Below, in pieces: positions 45,025 to 53,668 of a stretch of 64,000 bases of DNA (its first letter is position 1; each line of letters opens with the position of its first letter). The stretch comes from Teredinibacter sp. KSP-S5-2. GTDB lineage: Bacteria > Pseudomonadota > Gammaproteobacteria > Pseudomonadales > Cellvibrionaceae. The notes below the pieces were generated by a model. It ran no database searches. It saw nothing but the letters and a program-made list of their open reading frames with translations, and was not told the origin of the DNA. The stretch lies in assembly GCF_032773895.1 (NCBI RefSeq), contig NZ_CP120416.1, forward strand, positions 1,424,001 to 1,488,000, written 5' to 3'. The position numbers and the translations under genes are program-made.

Positions 45025-45186
45025 CTAATATTCTGTCTCGACTTTCTCCAATACACGTACACTAGATACTACTTCAGTAACATATCGAGTCGTGTTTACA
45101 CCAAGTAAAAGGCGCGAGCTGTCCTTTCCCTGGCGAATGGAAATTGCGTCTATGTTCTTGCCGTTAATTCTGTAATTAAGTCTCAT
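45025..45186 (-). CDS. 53-aa small ORF in the fusA leader
   Basis: An ATG at 45186 opens a 53-codon frame ending in TAG 52 bp before the attenuator hairpin. The product is Arg/Val/Ser-rich and mixed alpha/beta in character, with segments ISIRQGKDSS and RYVTEVVSS. I do not recognise it. It may be a leader peptide whose translation controls the downstream hairpin, or a small independent protein. The ribosome site is weak (AAGCGAG). Confidence 0.4.
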   Translation of the reverse strand: MRLNYRINGKNIDAISIRQGKDSSRLLLGVNTTRYVTEVVSSVRVLEKVETEY

Positions 45187-45228
45187 AATTCGCTCGCTTA
45201 GCCATGTAAATAGCTGTCAAACAGGCAT

Positions 45229-45266
45229 AAAAAAACCCTGGTTTGCTTTAGGCCTACCAGGGTTTT
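45229..45266 (-). terminator. first terminator-like hairpin in the fusA leader
   Basis: On the minus strand an 11-bp perfect stem (45232-45242 with 45256-45266, AAAACCCTGGT/ACCAGGGTTTT) is followed by at least four more Ts. A smaller GGAGGC/GCCTCC hairpin lies at 45277-45292. Confidence 0.75.
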
Positions 45267-45306
45267 AAATTTCGCTGGAGGCCTTAGCCTCCTGTATATT
45301 TTGAGG

Positions 45307-45411
45307 CTAACGTATTGATTCTTCTGATGAAAATGCTTCAGACGCACATGCAAAAGCAGCAGGTAAAAACCCGTAACCGAATGCAGAAGCTGTAGTGAAT
45401 GAAGTTGTCAT
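45307..45411 (-). CDS. 34-aa leader-peptide candidate
   Basis: ATG at 45411 preceded by AGGACTTTC; 34 codons, Ser/Ala/Phe-rich (MTTSFTTASAFGYGFLPAAF is the N-terminal part). It stops 15 bp before a small hairpin and about 40 bp before the first strong terminator. Position and size fit a translated leader controlling attenuation. Confidence 0.4.
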   Translation of the reverse strand: MTTSFTTASAFGYGFLPAAFACASEAFSSEESIR

Positions 45412-45507
45412 TTGAAAGTCCTAAATTAATTGCTGCGCATCCTACCAGCGGGAAAAGTTTAGTTCAAGTGATAGAATCAAATATTTGAAGGGCTAAATAA
45501 GGGGGTG

Positions 45508-47103
45508 TTACTCTGGCCGCCAGTTCCATACACTGGGTTTACCTGTAGTTTCGGTCAGTAAGCTGCCATCCAGTTTGTTTGGATATACATATTTGGCTTT
45601 AAACAGTACTTTTCCACTCCGTTCAAGCCTCCACACGAGTCCTTCGGGTGCATCCTCTGAGCCATGGTGACCTTCGTCAAGAATAGCCAGCGCTTTTTCA
45701 AGAGAGCAGGGTGCCCCTATATGAATAAGTTTGGGGGTCACAAATTTTTGAGCGTTTGCTTTGTTTTTCATTTGTAGGTATTCCATTTCCCGGTTTTCTT
45801 GATTAAAAATATCAAATAAAACAAATGGTTCATGATGAAGCTTATAGCGTGTCCCATGTGCCATGGCGAGCCACTCTCCTACGGCTCGTTCACCAGGTTG
45901 GAGTAAAGCAAGAAAACGCTCAGTATTTTTCTCAACCCAGTTAGCCCAGAGCCTTCGAGACTCATTTGGAGATAAGTATGCCAAGTCTCCGTCTCGTCCA
46001 AGAGCAAGAATGTCATCACCTTGGCGATATGCACATACACACGAGCCGTCCAACTTTTCTTGTATCACAACTTTATCTGAAGGTTGTTTGGTTTCAATAG
46101 TTAGTATGTGTTGTTTATTGATATCAATACTTCGTTCAGATGGTCCGAGTCTTGAACCTTTTATGTGCTGAATTGTTCGGTAGGCTTTATAGGGAAGTAC
46201 TCGAACCTTTCGTGATAAAGTTTTTAGTTTTTTTCTTGCTTCATCGCATTCCATTTCTCTTAACAGATTTACTCGGTACTCAATTACTTCCGTTAGGGTC
46301 AATAAGGTGCCATCGTTTTCTAGATTGAGAATAGGCATAAAATACCCTTGTAGGTAATTCAATACATCCGATAGATCCATGAATTCTTTAGCGTGAAACT
46401 TTTTGAAATCGCTTTTCCAATTCCGCTTGGACTGCTTGCTTTGACCAAAATCTCCGTAAACGAAACGTTTTAGAATCTCTAACGGGTCTAACCTACTAGA
46501 GAAAGCAAGCTTAATGGCCTCTAGTAGGTGTGTCTTGTTCAAAGAGTTATAACGGCAAAATAGGTATAAGTCCCATAAGGTTTTGGATTGCCAAGGGCCA
46601 TTCAAATGCTCAAACAGACCATGCAGTTTCCAAGCTGTGGCAATTTCCAGGGTTACGGTTTGTATAGGAAAAAAGTCGAAAAACTGAGTATCAAATTTTA
46701 TTTCTATTGGTGGTTGAGATAATGGATCACCCACTGCTATATCTACTTGTAATTCATTTATCTCTTCCTTAATAGAGAAGGGTACGATTAAGCGAATACC
46801 TGGAGATATGCTGTCTTCCCAAATGTTTTGGGTATCAATTTTATTAATGTCTAAGGTTAGCCCATATTTGGATGAGCTTTTAAGTAGTTCTTTGAAAATG
46901 TCTACCAGCCCATCAATATGATTTTGTCTGGTATAGAGAAAATCCAAGTCGTGAAATGGACGAGCATGCTCGCCCATCCAGTCTCGCGTACTGACACTTC
47001 CCCGTACTACAAAGTGTTCATAATGGCGGGACTCCGAAAGGGTCTTTAATATCGCCTCTACTGCGTAACGTATTGGATTTACGTTCATATTTTTTATAAC
47101 CAT
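45508..47103 (-). CDS. fusion: AbiEii-like nucleotidyltransferase + RNA ligase
   Basis: 531 aa. The N-terminal ~230 residues resemble pol-beta-type AbiEii/MNT nucleotidyltransferases: FVVRGSVSTRDWM, FHDLDFLY with the DxD-like acidic pair, and LQVDIAVGD. From about residue 340 there is an RNA ligase domain with motif I EKLDGSCVCAY (Lys ~351), GEWLAMAHGTRYKL, EGLVWRLER and FKAKYV as motifs III-V. Joining an end-modifying domain to a ligase in one chain suggests add-and-seal repair. It overlaps the gene before it by 10 bp. Confidence 0.8.
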   Translation of the reverse strand: MVIKNMNVNPIRYAVEAILKTLSESRHYEHFVVRGSVSTRDWMGEHARPFHDLDFLYTRQNHIDGLVDIFKELLKSSSKYGLTLDINKIDTQNIWEDSISPGIRLIVPFSIKEEINELQVDIAVGDPLSQPPIEIKFDTQFFDFFPIQTVTLEIATAWKLHGLFEHLNGPWQSKTLWDLYLFCRYNSLNKTHLLEAIKLAFSSRLDPLEILKRFVYGDFGQSKQSKRNWKSDFKKFHAKEFMDLSDVLNYLQGYFMPILNLENDGTLLTLTEVIEYRVNLLREMECDEARKKLKTLSRKVRVLPYKAYRTIQHIKGSRLGPSERSIDINKQHILTIETKQPSDKVVIQEKLDGSCVCAYRQGDDILALGRDGDLAYLSPNESRRLWANWVEKNTERFLALLQPGERAVGEWLAMAHGTRYKLHHEPFVLFDIFNQENREMEYLQMKNKANAQKFVTPKLIHIGAPCSLEKALAILDEGHHGSEDAPEGLVWRLERSGKVLFKAKYVYPNKLDGSLLTETTGKPSVWNWRPE

Positions 47104-47738
47104 CCTGCATCCAGATCCTTATTACTATCATAGATATTGAATTCACGAATTACCTTGCATGCGGGTATATTTTTCTCAGAAAGAAACCCCAATAGCTCCT
47201 GTAGCTTTGCCCCAGCATTATATTTCCCTATGTCATCAAATCTCTGAGTCGCAAAGCGATATTGATTTTCTTTATTTACCGTTAATGCATTATTAGAAAG
47301 GTGAGCGTTGTATTTTTTCAGCTGCATGCGTATGTCATCCAGGTTCGCATCTAAACGAAGTTGCATTTTTACATGGTGCTCAAAGTAACAGGTGTCTGGA
47401 AGACTTCTGTTCTCATCATCTAGCAGCGGAATATTTTTGTTTTCCAGGCCTGCTTCTACCTTTACTCGTAATATTCTGTAGCGCACTTTTAAAACATTAT
47501 ATAGGTGCAATATCTGCTCGTAAGTTTCGCCCTCGTATGGAGAAATGATTTTTCCTAGCATTGGTTGAACAGGGGTGTGTCCGTTGCTTAATTCTATAAC
47601 AGTGGCGTCACCTCCTAGGTGTTGGCAGAAGTGGCAAAAGGCTTCTACCTCACTGGGTTGAATGTCTACGGTTATGTGGCATTCATGGACACCTTCAAAA
47701 TAGCCTAAACGTTGTTTTAACGTTTCAAATCCATTCAT
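47094..47738 (-). CDS. conserved protein of unknown function, operon partner of the ligase fusion
   Basis: 214 aa, soluble, no signal or membrane segment. Notable segments are ECHITVDI near residue 19, GHTPVQPMLGK near 53, YFEHHVKMQLRL near 117 and REFNIYDSN near the C-terminus. The two His-x-[T/K] elements recall 2H phosphoesterases, but spacing and second motif are not convincing. I do not recognise the family with confidence. Tight coupling to a nucleotidyltransferase-ligase fusion and a Mut7-C nuclease suggests RNA end processing. Confidence 0.6.
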   Translation of the reverse strand: MNGFETLKQRLGYFEGVHECHITVDIQPSEVEAFCHFCQHLGGDATVIELSNGHTPVQPMLGKIISPYEGETYEQILHLYNVLKVRYRILRVKVEAGLENKNIPLLDDENRSLPDTCYFEHHVKMQLRLDANLDDIRMQLKKYNAHLSNNALTVNKENQYRFATQRFDDIGKYNAGAKLQELLGFLSEKNIPACKVIREFNIYDSNKDLDAGWL

Positions 47739-47752
47739 TTTTCGTCTCCTTT

Positions 47753-48802
47753 CTATTCTGCCTGCAGCAAAATATTTTTAATCTTGTCGTAGTGTGAGCC
47801 TTTCCAATACACTTGGTTACAATGGGCGCATTGCTTAAAGGATTCCTGTGATTCAAAAATTTGTCCTGGTACTGCAGGTTTTATACTTTCTTTGTTTATT
47901 GGTTGTATATCACCGTTACATTTTACACAGCGGCTAAAAGGCTTAAATTTATCGAGTAAGTCGTAATAGTCTACAATCTCTTTAAATTGTGCCTGCGGTT
48001 CGGTATTCCTTATCCAGCGAGCATGTTTGACATTACCACGTTTTAATAGACCTATGTCCCGTGTTAGTAATATATAGTCGTTGGTTTGTGAAAGATGTGC
48101 CAGTAACTCGTCACCAATGTCTTTTGACTCGTGCAGACAATCAAAGCCTGCCATGCGTAAATAACGCGTGAGCTTGGCTAAATGCACATCCAAAAGAAAT
48201 GTACTCTTTCTTTCTGGTTTATAAGGTAACAGACCGGTTTCATATGGATGAGGGTAGACTTCTACTTCACGGGCATCTTCAAGTAAGTAGTTGAAGTCCA
48301 CATCAGTTCCATCAATCGTTATGCCTCCAACTTCTGGATGAGGCACACCTATGGCTTCAATGGCATCTTTAACCGACGGGCGGTCATCAAACTTGTAGTC
48401 GACCCACTTATCTTCTGTTGCCTGGTTTAAAAAATCCAGGCAGGTACCGTGAAATTTAAATTTGCAGGTGTATAGCTTTTCCTTTAAATGCTTGTGCGGA
48501 GCCAAATAAGTTGGCCAGAGAATGTGTAGCAAATTCTTTGCTTGAATTTCATTGATAGATCCAAGTTTCGCAAGCCTTTTAACCCACTGTAGGTAGGCAT
48601 TAATGACAGTTTGCTCGTTTATTGGTGTTAGTGAGCTTGGGGTTTCATGAGTTTTTTTAAGATAATCGTGTTGATTTTCAAAGCCATATAGCTTGCAAAG
48701 CAGTATGCGGGCCTGATGGCTTTTAATTTCCGCAAAAGGCCAGTTTTTTACGACGAGCTTAACTTGTTGCTTAAGGGTGTTTTGAGAAATATAGAAGGGC
48801 AT
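47753..48802 (-). CDS. Mut7-C family PIN-like RNase with ubiquitin-like domain and zinc ribbon
   Basis: 349 aa. A helical N-terminus (~1-105) of unknown type is followed by a ubiquitin-like Mut7-C N-domain (about 110-185, IEAIGVPHPEVGGITIDG). The Mut7-C PIN-like nuclease has FLLDVHLAKLTRYLRMAGFD and ILLTRDIGLLKRG with its acidic residues. A zinc ribbon CVKCN...CAHCN ends the protein. It is predicted to cut RNA. It is first gene of a three-gene operon with the unknown protein and the ligase fusion, and divergent from rtcB2. Confidence 0.85.
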   Translation of the reverse strand: MPFYISQNTLKQQVKLVVKNWPFAEIKSHQARILLCKLYGFENQHDYLKKTHETPSSLTPINEQTVINAYLQWVKRLAKLGSINEIQAKNLLHILWPTYLAPHKHLKEKLYTCKFKFHGTCLDFLNQATEDKWVDYKFDDRPSVKDAIEAIGVPHPEVGGITIDGTDVDFNYLLEDAREVEVYPHPYETGLLPYKPERKSTFLLDVHLAKLTRYLRMAGFDCLHESKDIGDELLAHLSQTNDYILLTRDIGLLKRGNVKHARWIRNTEPQAQFKEIVDYYDLLDKFKPFSRCVKCNGDIQPINKESIKPAVPGQIFESQESFKQCAHCNQVYWKGSHYDKIKNILLQAE

Positions 48803-48946
48803 AACATGTTCTCCGCCTAATACCTCGACACGGTCACCGTCCCACTCTAGAACCCGTGTCTATAAGACAAAGTTTGCTATGTAAATAAGAAGTATCACGT
48901 CTTCACGGCTTATGGGCCTTTTCTTGTGGGAAGATGGGATGTGAAG

Positions 48947-49062
48947 TAACCCGAGCGACTTAGGTTACCTCAAGTTTAGTGGGAGAGTAAACCCTGTGGA
49001 GTACTTAATCTACAATTTGTCTCAATTTTACGCTTGCACGGATTATTTCCTTTCAGTATAGT
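48947..49062 (+). promoter_or_regulatory. sigma-70 promoter of second rtcB, with upstream palindrome
   Basis: TTGCAC (49034-49039), a 17-bp spacer and TATAGT (49057-49062) form a near-consensus promoter. An inverted repeat GTAACC/GGTTAC lies upstream at 48947-48968 and could be an operator. No sigma-54 element with proper spacing is present. The other parts of 48803-49188 hold no gene. Confidence 0.6.
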
Positions 49063-49188
49063 GCCGCCCAAATTGCAAGAGATACCTTTCTGGCTGCTGA
49101 CTCTTGCTCGATGGTCGCGTTAATCGTGACCGCTTTTTCGTTTCTCAAAATTTTGAGAGCGTATTTCTATCGAGCAAACGGAGGCAGT

Positions 49189-50613
49189 ATGAGTACTTCG
49201 CTCAAACGTCTTACAAAATTATTTAAAAAGCAGAACTTAGCTGTATCCAAAGATGGGGCTGTGTACCGAATCCAAAATATTGGAGTGCCTGGCGCGCCTA
49301 TATCTGAGGTGCTTTTGCCTGAGCGCTATAATCTGGATCTAAAGGCTGTAAAACAACTTATGTCTTTCGCTGGAGTGGCTCATCCTAACGGTGGCGAAGT
49401 AAGAGCTGCAGTAGCGACTCCAGATTTTCATGCCGGTTCTAGTGTTCCTGTTGGTGCGGTTGTGGCAACATCCAGAGATATGATTATTCCTCAAGCCATA
49501 GGTACAGATATTCACTGTGGCATGAGGTTACATGCTATGGATATTGATATTACGGACTGGCAAAGCAAAAAAACAGAGTTGGTGGAAAAACTGCGAGGTG
49601 ATTTACTGCTAGGGACTAGGAATTTACCAATGCAACCTCGCAGTTTTCATGAGCTATTTAATAATGGCTTAGCTGGCTGGGTTAGATCTGCAAAGTTAAA
49701 ACCTATGGGTGATTTTATAGAAACGGATTTTGTTCAACTGGAAAACGAGCTTGGTTGTGTCTATTCCGGAGGTTCAGAAGAGGGGCATGCTAAATGGGCT
49801 CCAGAATCATTGGTGAACCTTGAGCGAAGCGTTATTCGTGATAGCTCATTAGCAACCATTGGTGGTGGTAACCATTTTGTAGAGTTTCAAATCGTTGATG
49901 AAATTCTGGATCGGAAGAGGGCTTTTCAGTTAGGGGTTAAAAAGGGTCAGATTTCAATAATGATTCACACAGGCTCTAGAGCAGTGGGTATGCATGTAGG
50001 AAACTATTGGATAGATAAAGCAAGGGAAAATTGGCCGAGTACCTATAAATACCCAAGTTCAAAAATATTCCCGTTATATGGGAATAGGGCAACGGAGTAT
50101 TTAGAAGCAATGAATACGGCCGCTAATTATGCCAACCTTAACCGACTGCTTTTGGCTGAGTTGGTGCGCAAGCGTGTAAGGGAGGTATTTGGTAAGGGTA
50201 TTGAGATGCCTCTAATTCATGACGCACCTCATAATATCGTTACTGAAGAGTCGGGCTGCTTTATTCACCGTAAAGGCGCGACACCAGCGCATTTCGGAGA
50301 GCCGGTATTGATACCAGGTTCTATGGGGCATCCTTCCTACTTAATGATGGGGTTGGGCAACCAACGCTTTCTTAATTCTGCGTCTCATGGTGCTGGGAGA
50401 GATAAATCCCGGCATGATATGTTTTGTAGAAATAAAGCTGGCGAGGACTTGGGGTTAACCTGTGTGGACTGTATTACGCTCAAGGAGGATCGTCGAATCG
50501 AAGAAGCTCCAGCGGCTTACAAGGATATCGACGAGGTTGTGGAGGTACAGGTTCAAAACAAAATTGTTAGCCCTGTAGCTAAATTAAAACCAATGTTGAC
50601 TTTTAAAGGTTAG
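49189..50613 (+). CDS. second RtcB-family RNA ligase
   Basis: 474 aa RtcB of a longer, clearly different subfamily. The start at 49189 follows GGAGG; an upstream ATG adds a hydrophobic tail that is surely leader. Conserved elements are TPDFHAGSSVPVGAVV, GTDIHCGMRL (metal Cys), GGGNHFVEFQ, IHTGSRAVGMHVG and SASHGAGRDKS with the guanylylated His. Having a constitutive-type promoter instead of sigma-54 implies basal or differently induced use. It may be specialised for a particular damaged RNA. Confidence 0.92.
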   Translation: MSTSLKRLTKLFKKQNLAVSKDGAVYRIQNIGVPGAPISEVLLPERYNLDLKAVKQLMSFAGVAHPNGGEVRAAVATPDFHAGSSVPVGAVVATSRDMIIPQAIGTDIHCGMRLHAMDIDITDWQSKKTELVEKLRGDLLLGTRNLPMQPRSFHELFNNGLAGWVRSAKLKPMGDFIETDFVQLENELGCVYSGGSEEGHAKWAPESLVNLERSVIRDSSLATIGGGNHFVEFQIVDEILDRKRAFQLGVKKGQISIMIHTGSRAVGMHVGNYWIDKARENWPSTYKYPSSKIFPLYGNRATEYLEAMNTAANYANLNRLLLAELVRKRVREVFGKGIEMPLIHDAPHNIVTEESGCFIHRKGATPAHFGEPVLIPGSMGHPSYLMMGLGNQRFLNSASHGAGRDKSRHDMFCRNKAGEDLGLTCVDCITLKEDRRIEEAPAAYKDIDEVVEVQVQNKIVSPVAKLKPMLTFKG

Positions 50614-50625
50614 TTGTTGGTTTTA

Positions 50626-51198
50626 TTAAGGCTCAACTGGCGTAGTTTGTAATTGGCTCCTTACCTCCATTAAGGCGTACCCCAATAGATTCAGCCCCTT
50701 CCATTTGAAGGGGTTGTCTATGTGTGGTGAATCCTGAGCGAGCCCGATACCCCATATCTTATCTACGGGGCTTGCTTCTACCAGAATTCTATCTCCAGTA
50801 TTGAGTAGAAACTCTTGGAGTGAAGGGTTCTGCCTAAACTTAGCAAGGTTGGCCTGTACGACTATATTAAATCGTTTTTCATTCCAAAGTGATTCGGAAA
50901 AGTTGGCGACAGACCTTCCCAGAGCTTTTGCTTCGCCCGGATTTGAAGCTGCAATTATTTTACTTTCTAACTTAGCGTCACCAAATAGTCTGGCTTTTTC
51001 TGCCATCATAAAGTGCTCAGCTGTTTGATACTTTACCCTTTCAATTTCAAAAGAAGATTCATACCATTGGCTAAAGCAGCTCTTGGTAACCTTTCCGGAG
51101 GTCTCTTGATGACCCCAGAAGAATATATATTTTGCTTTATTCTTGGTTGCTACAAATTGTTGTAGTTGTTCATTATTTCTAATATCTGTTATTTTCAT
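50626..51198 (-). CDS. NADAR (YbiA/DUF1768) family protein, copy 1
   Basis: 190 aa. The family core is visible in FFWGHQE, YQTAEHFMMAEKARLFGD, NPGEAKALGR, WNEKRFNIVVQANLAKFRQNP, LVEASPVDKIWGIGL and WKGLNLLG. Members hydrolyse N-glycosidic bonds of ADP-ribosylated or riboflavin-pathway compounds; some remove ADP-ribose from guanine. It is last gene of a five-gene minus-strand operon of ADP-ribose enzymes. It differs clearly from the second copy at 57.1 kb. Confidence 0.9.
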   Translation of the reverse strand: MKITDIRNNEQLQQFVATKNKAKYIFFWGHQETSGKVTKSCFSQWYESSFEIERVKYQTAEHFMMAEKARLFGDAKLESKIIAASNPGEAKALGRSVANFSESLWNEKRFNIVVQANLAKFRQNPSLQEFLLNTGDRILVEASPVDKIWGIGLAQDSPHIDNPFKWKGLNLLGYALMEVRSQLQTTPVEP

Positions 51199-51211
51199 CT
51201 TTGTTTCTAAC

Positions 51212-52072
51212 TTAGGAGTTGCTCACATAATCAGTGTCAACTGGCTCGAGTATCTCCTTAAATGCAGTATAGGTGTTGGTATTTTCTGATCTATCGAATA
51301 CAGAAAATCTTACTCTCTCGAAACTATTATGGAATCGTCCTTCCTTACTAAGTGAGTGACAGAAGTATGCCGCGATTCTGTACGGGTCGTTTCTAAATAC
51401 ACCACAGCCCCAGGCACCCAATACCAGGTTTTTATATTCATGCTCATATGCAATAGCTAAAACCATATCAATACGTTCTCGCATAACTGTTTCGGCTTGT
51501 TCTTTTTCATTCTCCTTTAGCGCACCATAGTTCACTGCTGGAGCGGTGATAATAGATGTGCTCCAAGGTGCTTCAATAAGTTCATCCATTTCATCTCTAA
51601 ACACAGGTACATCTGGCGAATAGATTATATGATTTCGATACAAGCAGCTTTTATATGTCCGGTTATCTATATACATGTCCATATATTGAGAAAGGCAGTC
51701 ATAGAGCCCACTTGCTCTTGTCAAAGCCTCTTCTTGTGCTTGGCTGCCTCCAATAAAGCCGCCACCAGGGTTTTTAGCTGAGGCAAAATTGAGGCAGAGG
51801 ACTTTGCCATTACCCTGATTTAACAGGGTTTTTGCCCCCGCAAACGTTGTTTCGTTTATTACTTCAATTTGAGTTTCAGTATTTCCGGTTGGGTCTATTT
51901 CACCCAGAAGTATATCAAGCGTTTCTGGCGTGTAATGAATAGAGCCGTCTACGCATTTACTGAGTTGACTGCTAATATCAGTCTTTACTCCATTAGGTGT
52001 CAGGTATTTCTTTGCTTCCAGAATCTCTAGAGTATTATGTGCGATTTTGGATCGCTGATTCCTATTTGTCAT
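51212..52072 (-). CDS. PARG-like macrodomain protein (TIGR02452/DUF2263 family)
   Basis: 286 aa. Segments GNGKVLCLNFASAKNPGGGFIGGSQAQEEALTRAS and LGAWGCGVFRNDP (given by key residues GGGFIGG, QEE and GCGVFRND) match the microbial PARG-type macrodomain, whose QEE pair is catalytic in poly(ADP-ribose) glycohydrolases. It would release ADP-ribose from modified macromolecules. It is between NADAR and ADP-ribosylglycohydrolase genes. Confidence 0.88.
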   Translation of the reverse strand: MTNRNQRSKIAHNTLEILEAKKYLTPNGVKTDISSQLSKCVDGSIHYTPETLDILLGEIDPTGNTETQIEVINETTFAGAKTLLNQGNGKVLCLNFASAKNPGGGFIGGSQAQEEALTRASGLYDCLSQYMDMYIDNRTYKSCLYRNHIIYSPDVPVFRDEMDELIEAPWSTSIITAPAVNYGALKENEKEQAETVMRERIDMVLAIAYEHEYKNLVLGAWGCGVFRNDPYRIAAYFCHSLSKEGRFHNSFERVRFSVFDRSENTNTYTAFKEILEPVDTDYVSNS

Positions 52073-52094
52073 TTTTCATTCCTTGTTCGTCTCT

Positions 52095-52991
52095 TTACGA
52101 GTTCCCGAGCATTAGGGAAATCGCAAAGCTTTCAATGTCTTGTTTGTAGGTAATTTTATTTCGCCAGCTCTCTGGTATGTTGTTGTAACCGTAAAACGCC
52201 CCGGCTATTTGGCCGCATATTGCTGCCGTTGTGTCGGCATCTTCTCCAAGGTTTGCTGCCGTTAATACTGCTTCTTGATAGTTATCAGTGTTATAAAAGC
52301 ACCACAGAGCAGCTTCCAGACTTTCTATTACGTAACCTGAACCACGAATCTGTGTACTATGTTTACACTTGAACTCTCCAGAGTTTATAAGCTTTATTTT
52401 CTCTGTGTACGGGGTGTAAACGGTTTGGTTTAGCATTTCATCTTTACTTGTACCATTTAGTGCCAAATAAAGCAGGGCTCCTAAATATCTACAAGCATCT
52501 ATACACTCTGCTGCACCATGTGTGGTTCTGGAACTTTCTCCACAATAGTGAATAACATCACCAAGGTTTGGGTTGAAGTACATAGCTACAGGGGCTAGGC
52601 GCATTATCGACCCGTTACCAGCGGTGTTCGGGTCTTGTGAACCAGAAAATGGTTCTCCCGTTTTTTTATAAGCGTCCAGTGCTGCAACGACAGTATTGCC
52701 AATGTCAAAACACCGACCGTTACTACTCATATAGCCCCATTTAAACCAGTTACAGTAGCGACCCATTTGATCATTTGCGTCAAAGCCTTGTTTCTCTATC
52801 AATGATTCGGCTAAACACAGGGCCATGGATGTGTCATCTGTCCATTGGCCTGGCTCCAGCTCAAAAGGGCCTCCACCAATCATATCGATAATTGGTGTAA
52901 AGCTTCCTCTGGGAGAAAATTCGAGGGTGGTGCCTAGAGCATCACCTACAGCCAAGCCTACCAAGCAACCGAGGTTTTTATTTTCGTCCAT
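52095..52991 (-). CDS. ADP-ribosylglycohydrolase family protein (second copy)
   Basis: 298 aa DraG/ARH-like enzyme. LVGLAVGDALGTTLEF, WTDDTSMALCLAESL and GEDADTTAAICGQIAGAFYG carry the metal ligands. The form resembles typical bacterial ARH-family proteins more closely than the copy at 39.1 kb. Its start overlaps the DUF4291 stop by one base. Confidence 0.92.
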   Translation of the reverse strand: MDENKNLGCLVGLAVGDALGTTLEFSPRGSFTPIIDMIGGGPFELEPGQWTDDTSMALCLAESLIEKQGFDANDQMGRYCNWFKWGYMSSNGRCFDIGNTVVAALDAYKKTGEPFSGSQDPNTAGNGSIMRLAPVAMYFNPNLGDVIHYCGESSRTTHGAAECIDACRYLGALLYLALNGTSKDEMLNQTVYTPYTEKIKLINSGEFKCKHSTQIRGSGYVIESLEAALWCFYNTDNYQEAVLTAANLGEDADTTAAICGQIAGAFYGYNNIPESWRNKITYKQDIESFAISLMLGNS

Positions 52992-53632
52992 TACATATCC
53001 TTTTCGTATTTCATTCCTAGCGCTTGCATTGCATCATTACTCACTGGATAAACCTGTTCTTTGGGTGTGATTAACTTATCTAATTGTTTACTTTCGACAA
53101 ATCTACTTTGTTCTCTCACAAAATCTGTAATATCTTCAATTTTGTTTATACCTTCACCTTTAAATGGAAGCAAAAACTCATTTCTTAAACCTAGTTGAAC
53201 GGCCCGCCGTTCCTCTTTGTTTCCATATGGGTCGTGGTCTGGATCCCATTGCAGTCGAACATTGCTAGACGCCGTTTTGCTATTCCATTCTTCTTTGGAT
53301 AAGTCTAAGGTATTCGAAGAAGGGAAGGCAGAAGTAAGTATGTTTTCGAAAAACGTTCTTTTGAGATGTATTGCTAATACAACTTCCTGACCTTCTTTTG
53401 AAGCCCAACCACAGCGGTACATCATCCAAAGAAAATTTGGCTTTATCCAGCTCATGCGTGTATAGCTAAAGGAGCCGCCAAAAAAACCGTTTTTTGCGGC
53501 AAACTCTCCAATAGCTGGTCGATAGGCTTGATAAACAACAACGGACTCATTGTCGAATTGAGCCATTATGTGTTTGCCTTTATCTGGCCAGTGTTGTTTT
53601 TGATGTATATAGTTTTCTAATATAAGTTCCAT
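52991..53632 (-). CDS. DUF4291 family protein
   Basis: 213 aa. VVVYQAYRPAIGEFA near residue 32, SFSYTRMSWIKPNFLWMMYRCGWA near 55, and RLQWDPDHDPYG and RRAVQLGLRNEFL later are hallmarks of DUF4291. The family occurs near ADP-ribose and NAD enzymes and has been suggested to have an ADP-ribosyltransferase-like role, which is unproven. If so it would write a mark the neighbouring hydrolases erase. Confidence 0.82.
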   Translation of the reverse strand: MELILENYIHQKQHWPDKGKHIMAQFDNESVVVYQAYRPAIGEFAAKNGFFGGSFSYTRMSWIKPNFLWMMYRCGWASKEGQEVVLAIHLKRTFFENILTSAFPSSNTLDLSKEEWNSKTASSNVRLQWDPDHDPYGNKEERRAVQLGLRNEFLLPFKGEGINKIEDITDFVREQSRFVESKQLDKLITPKEQVYPVSNDAMQALGMKYEKDM

Positions 53633-53668
53633 AATATTTCCTTAAGTGTTCTCTCCTTCTATGAAGGG

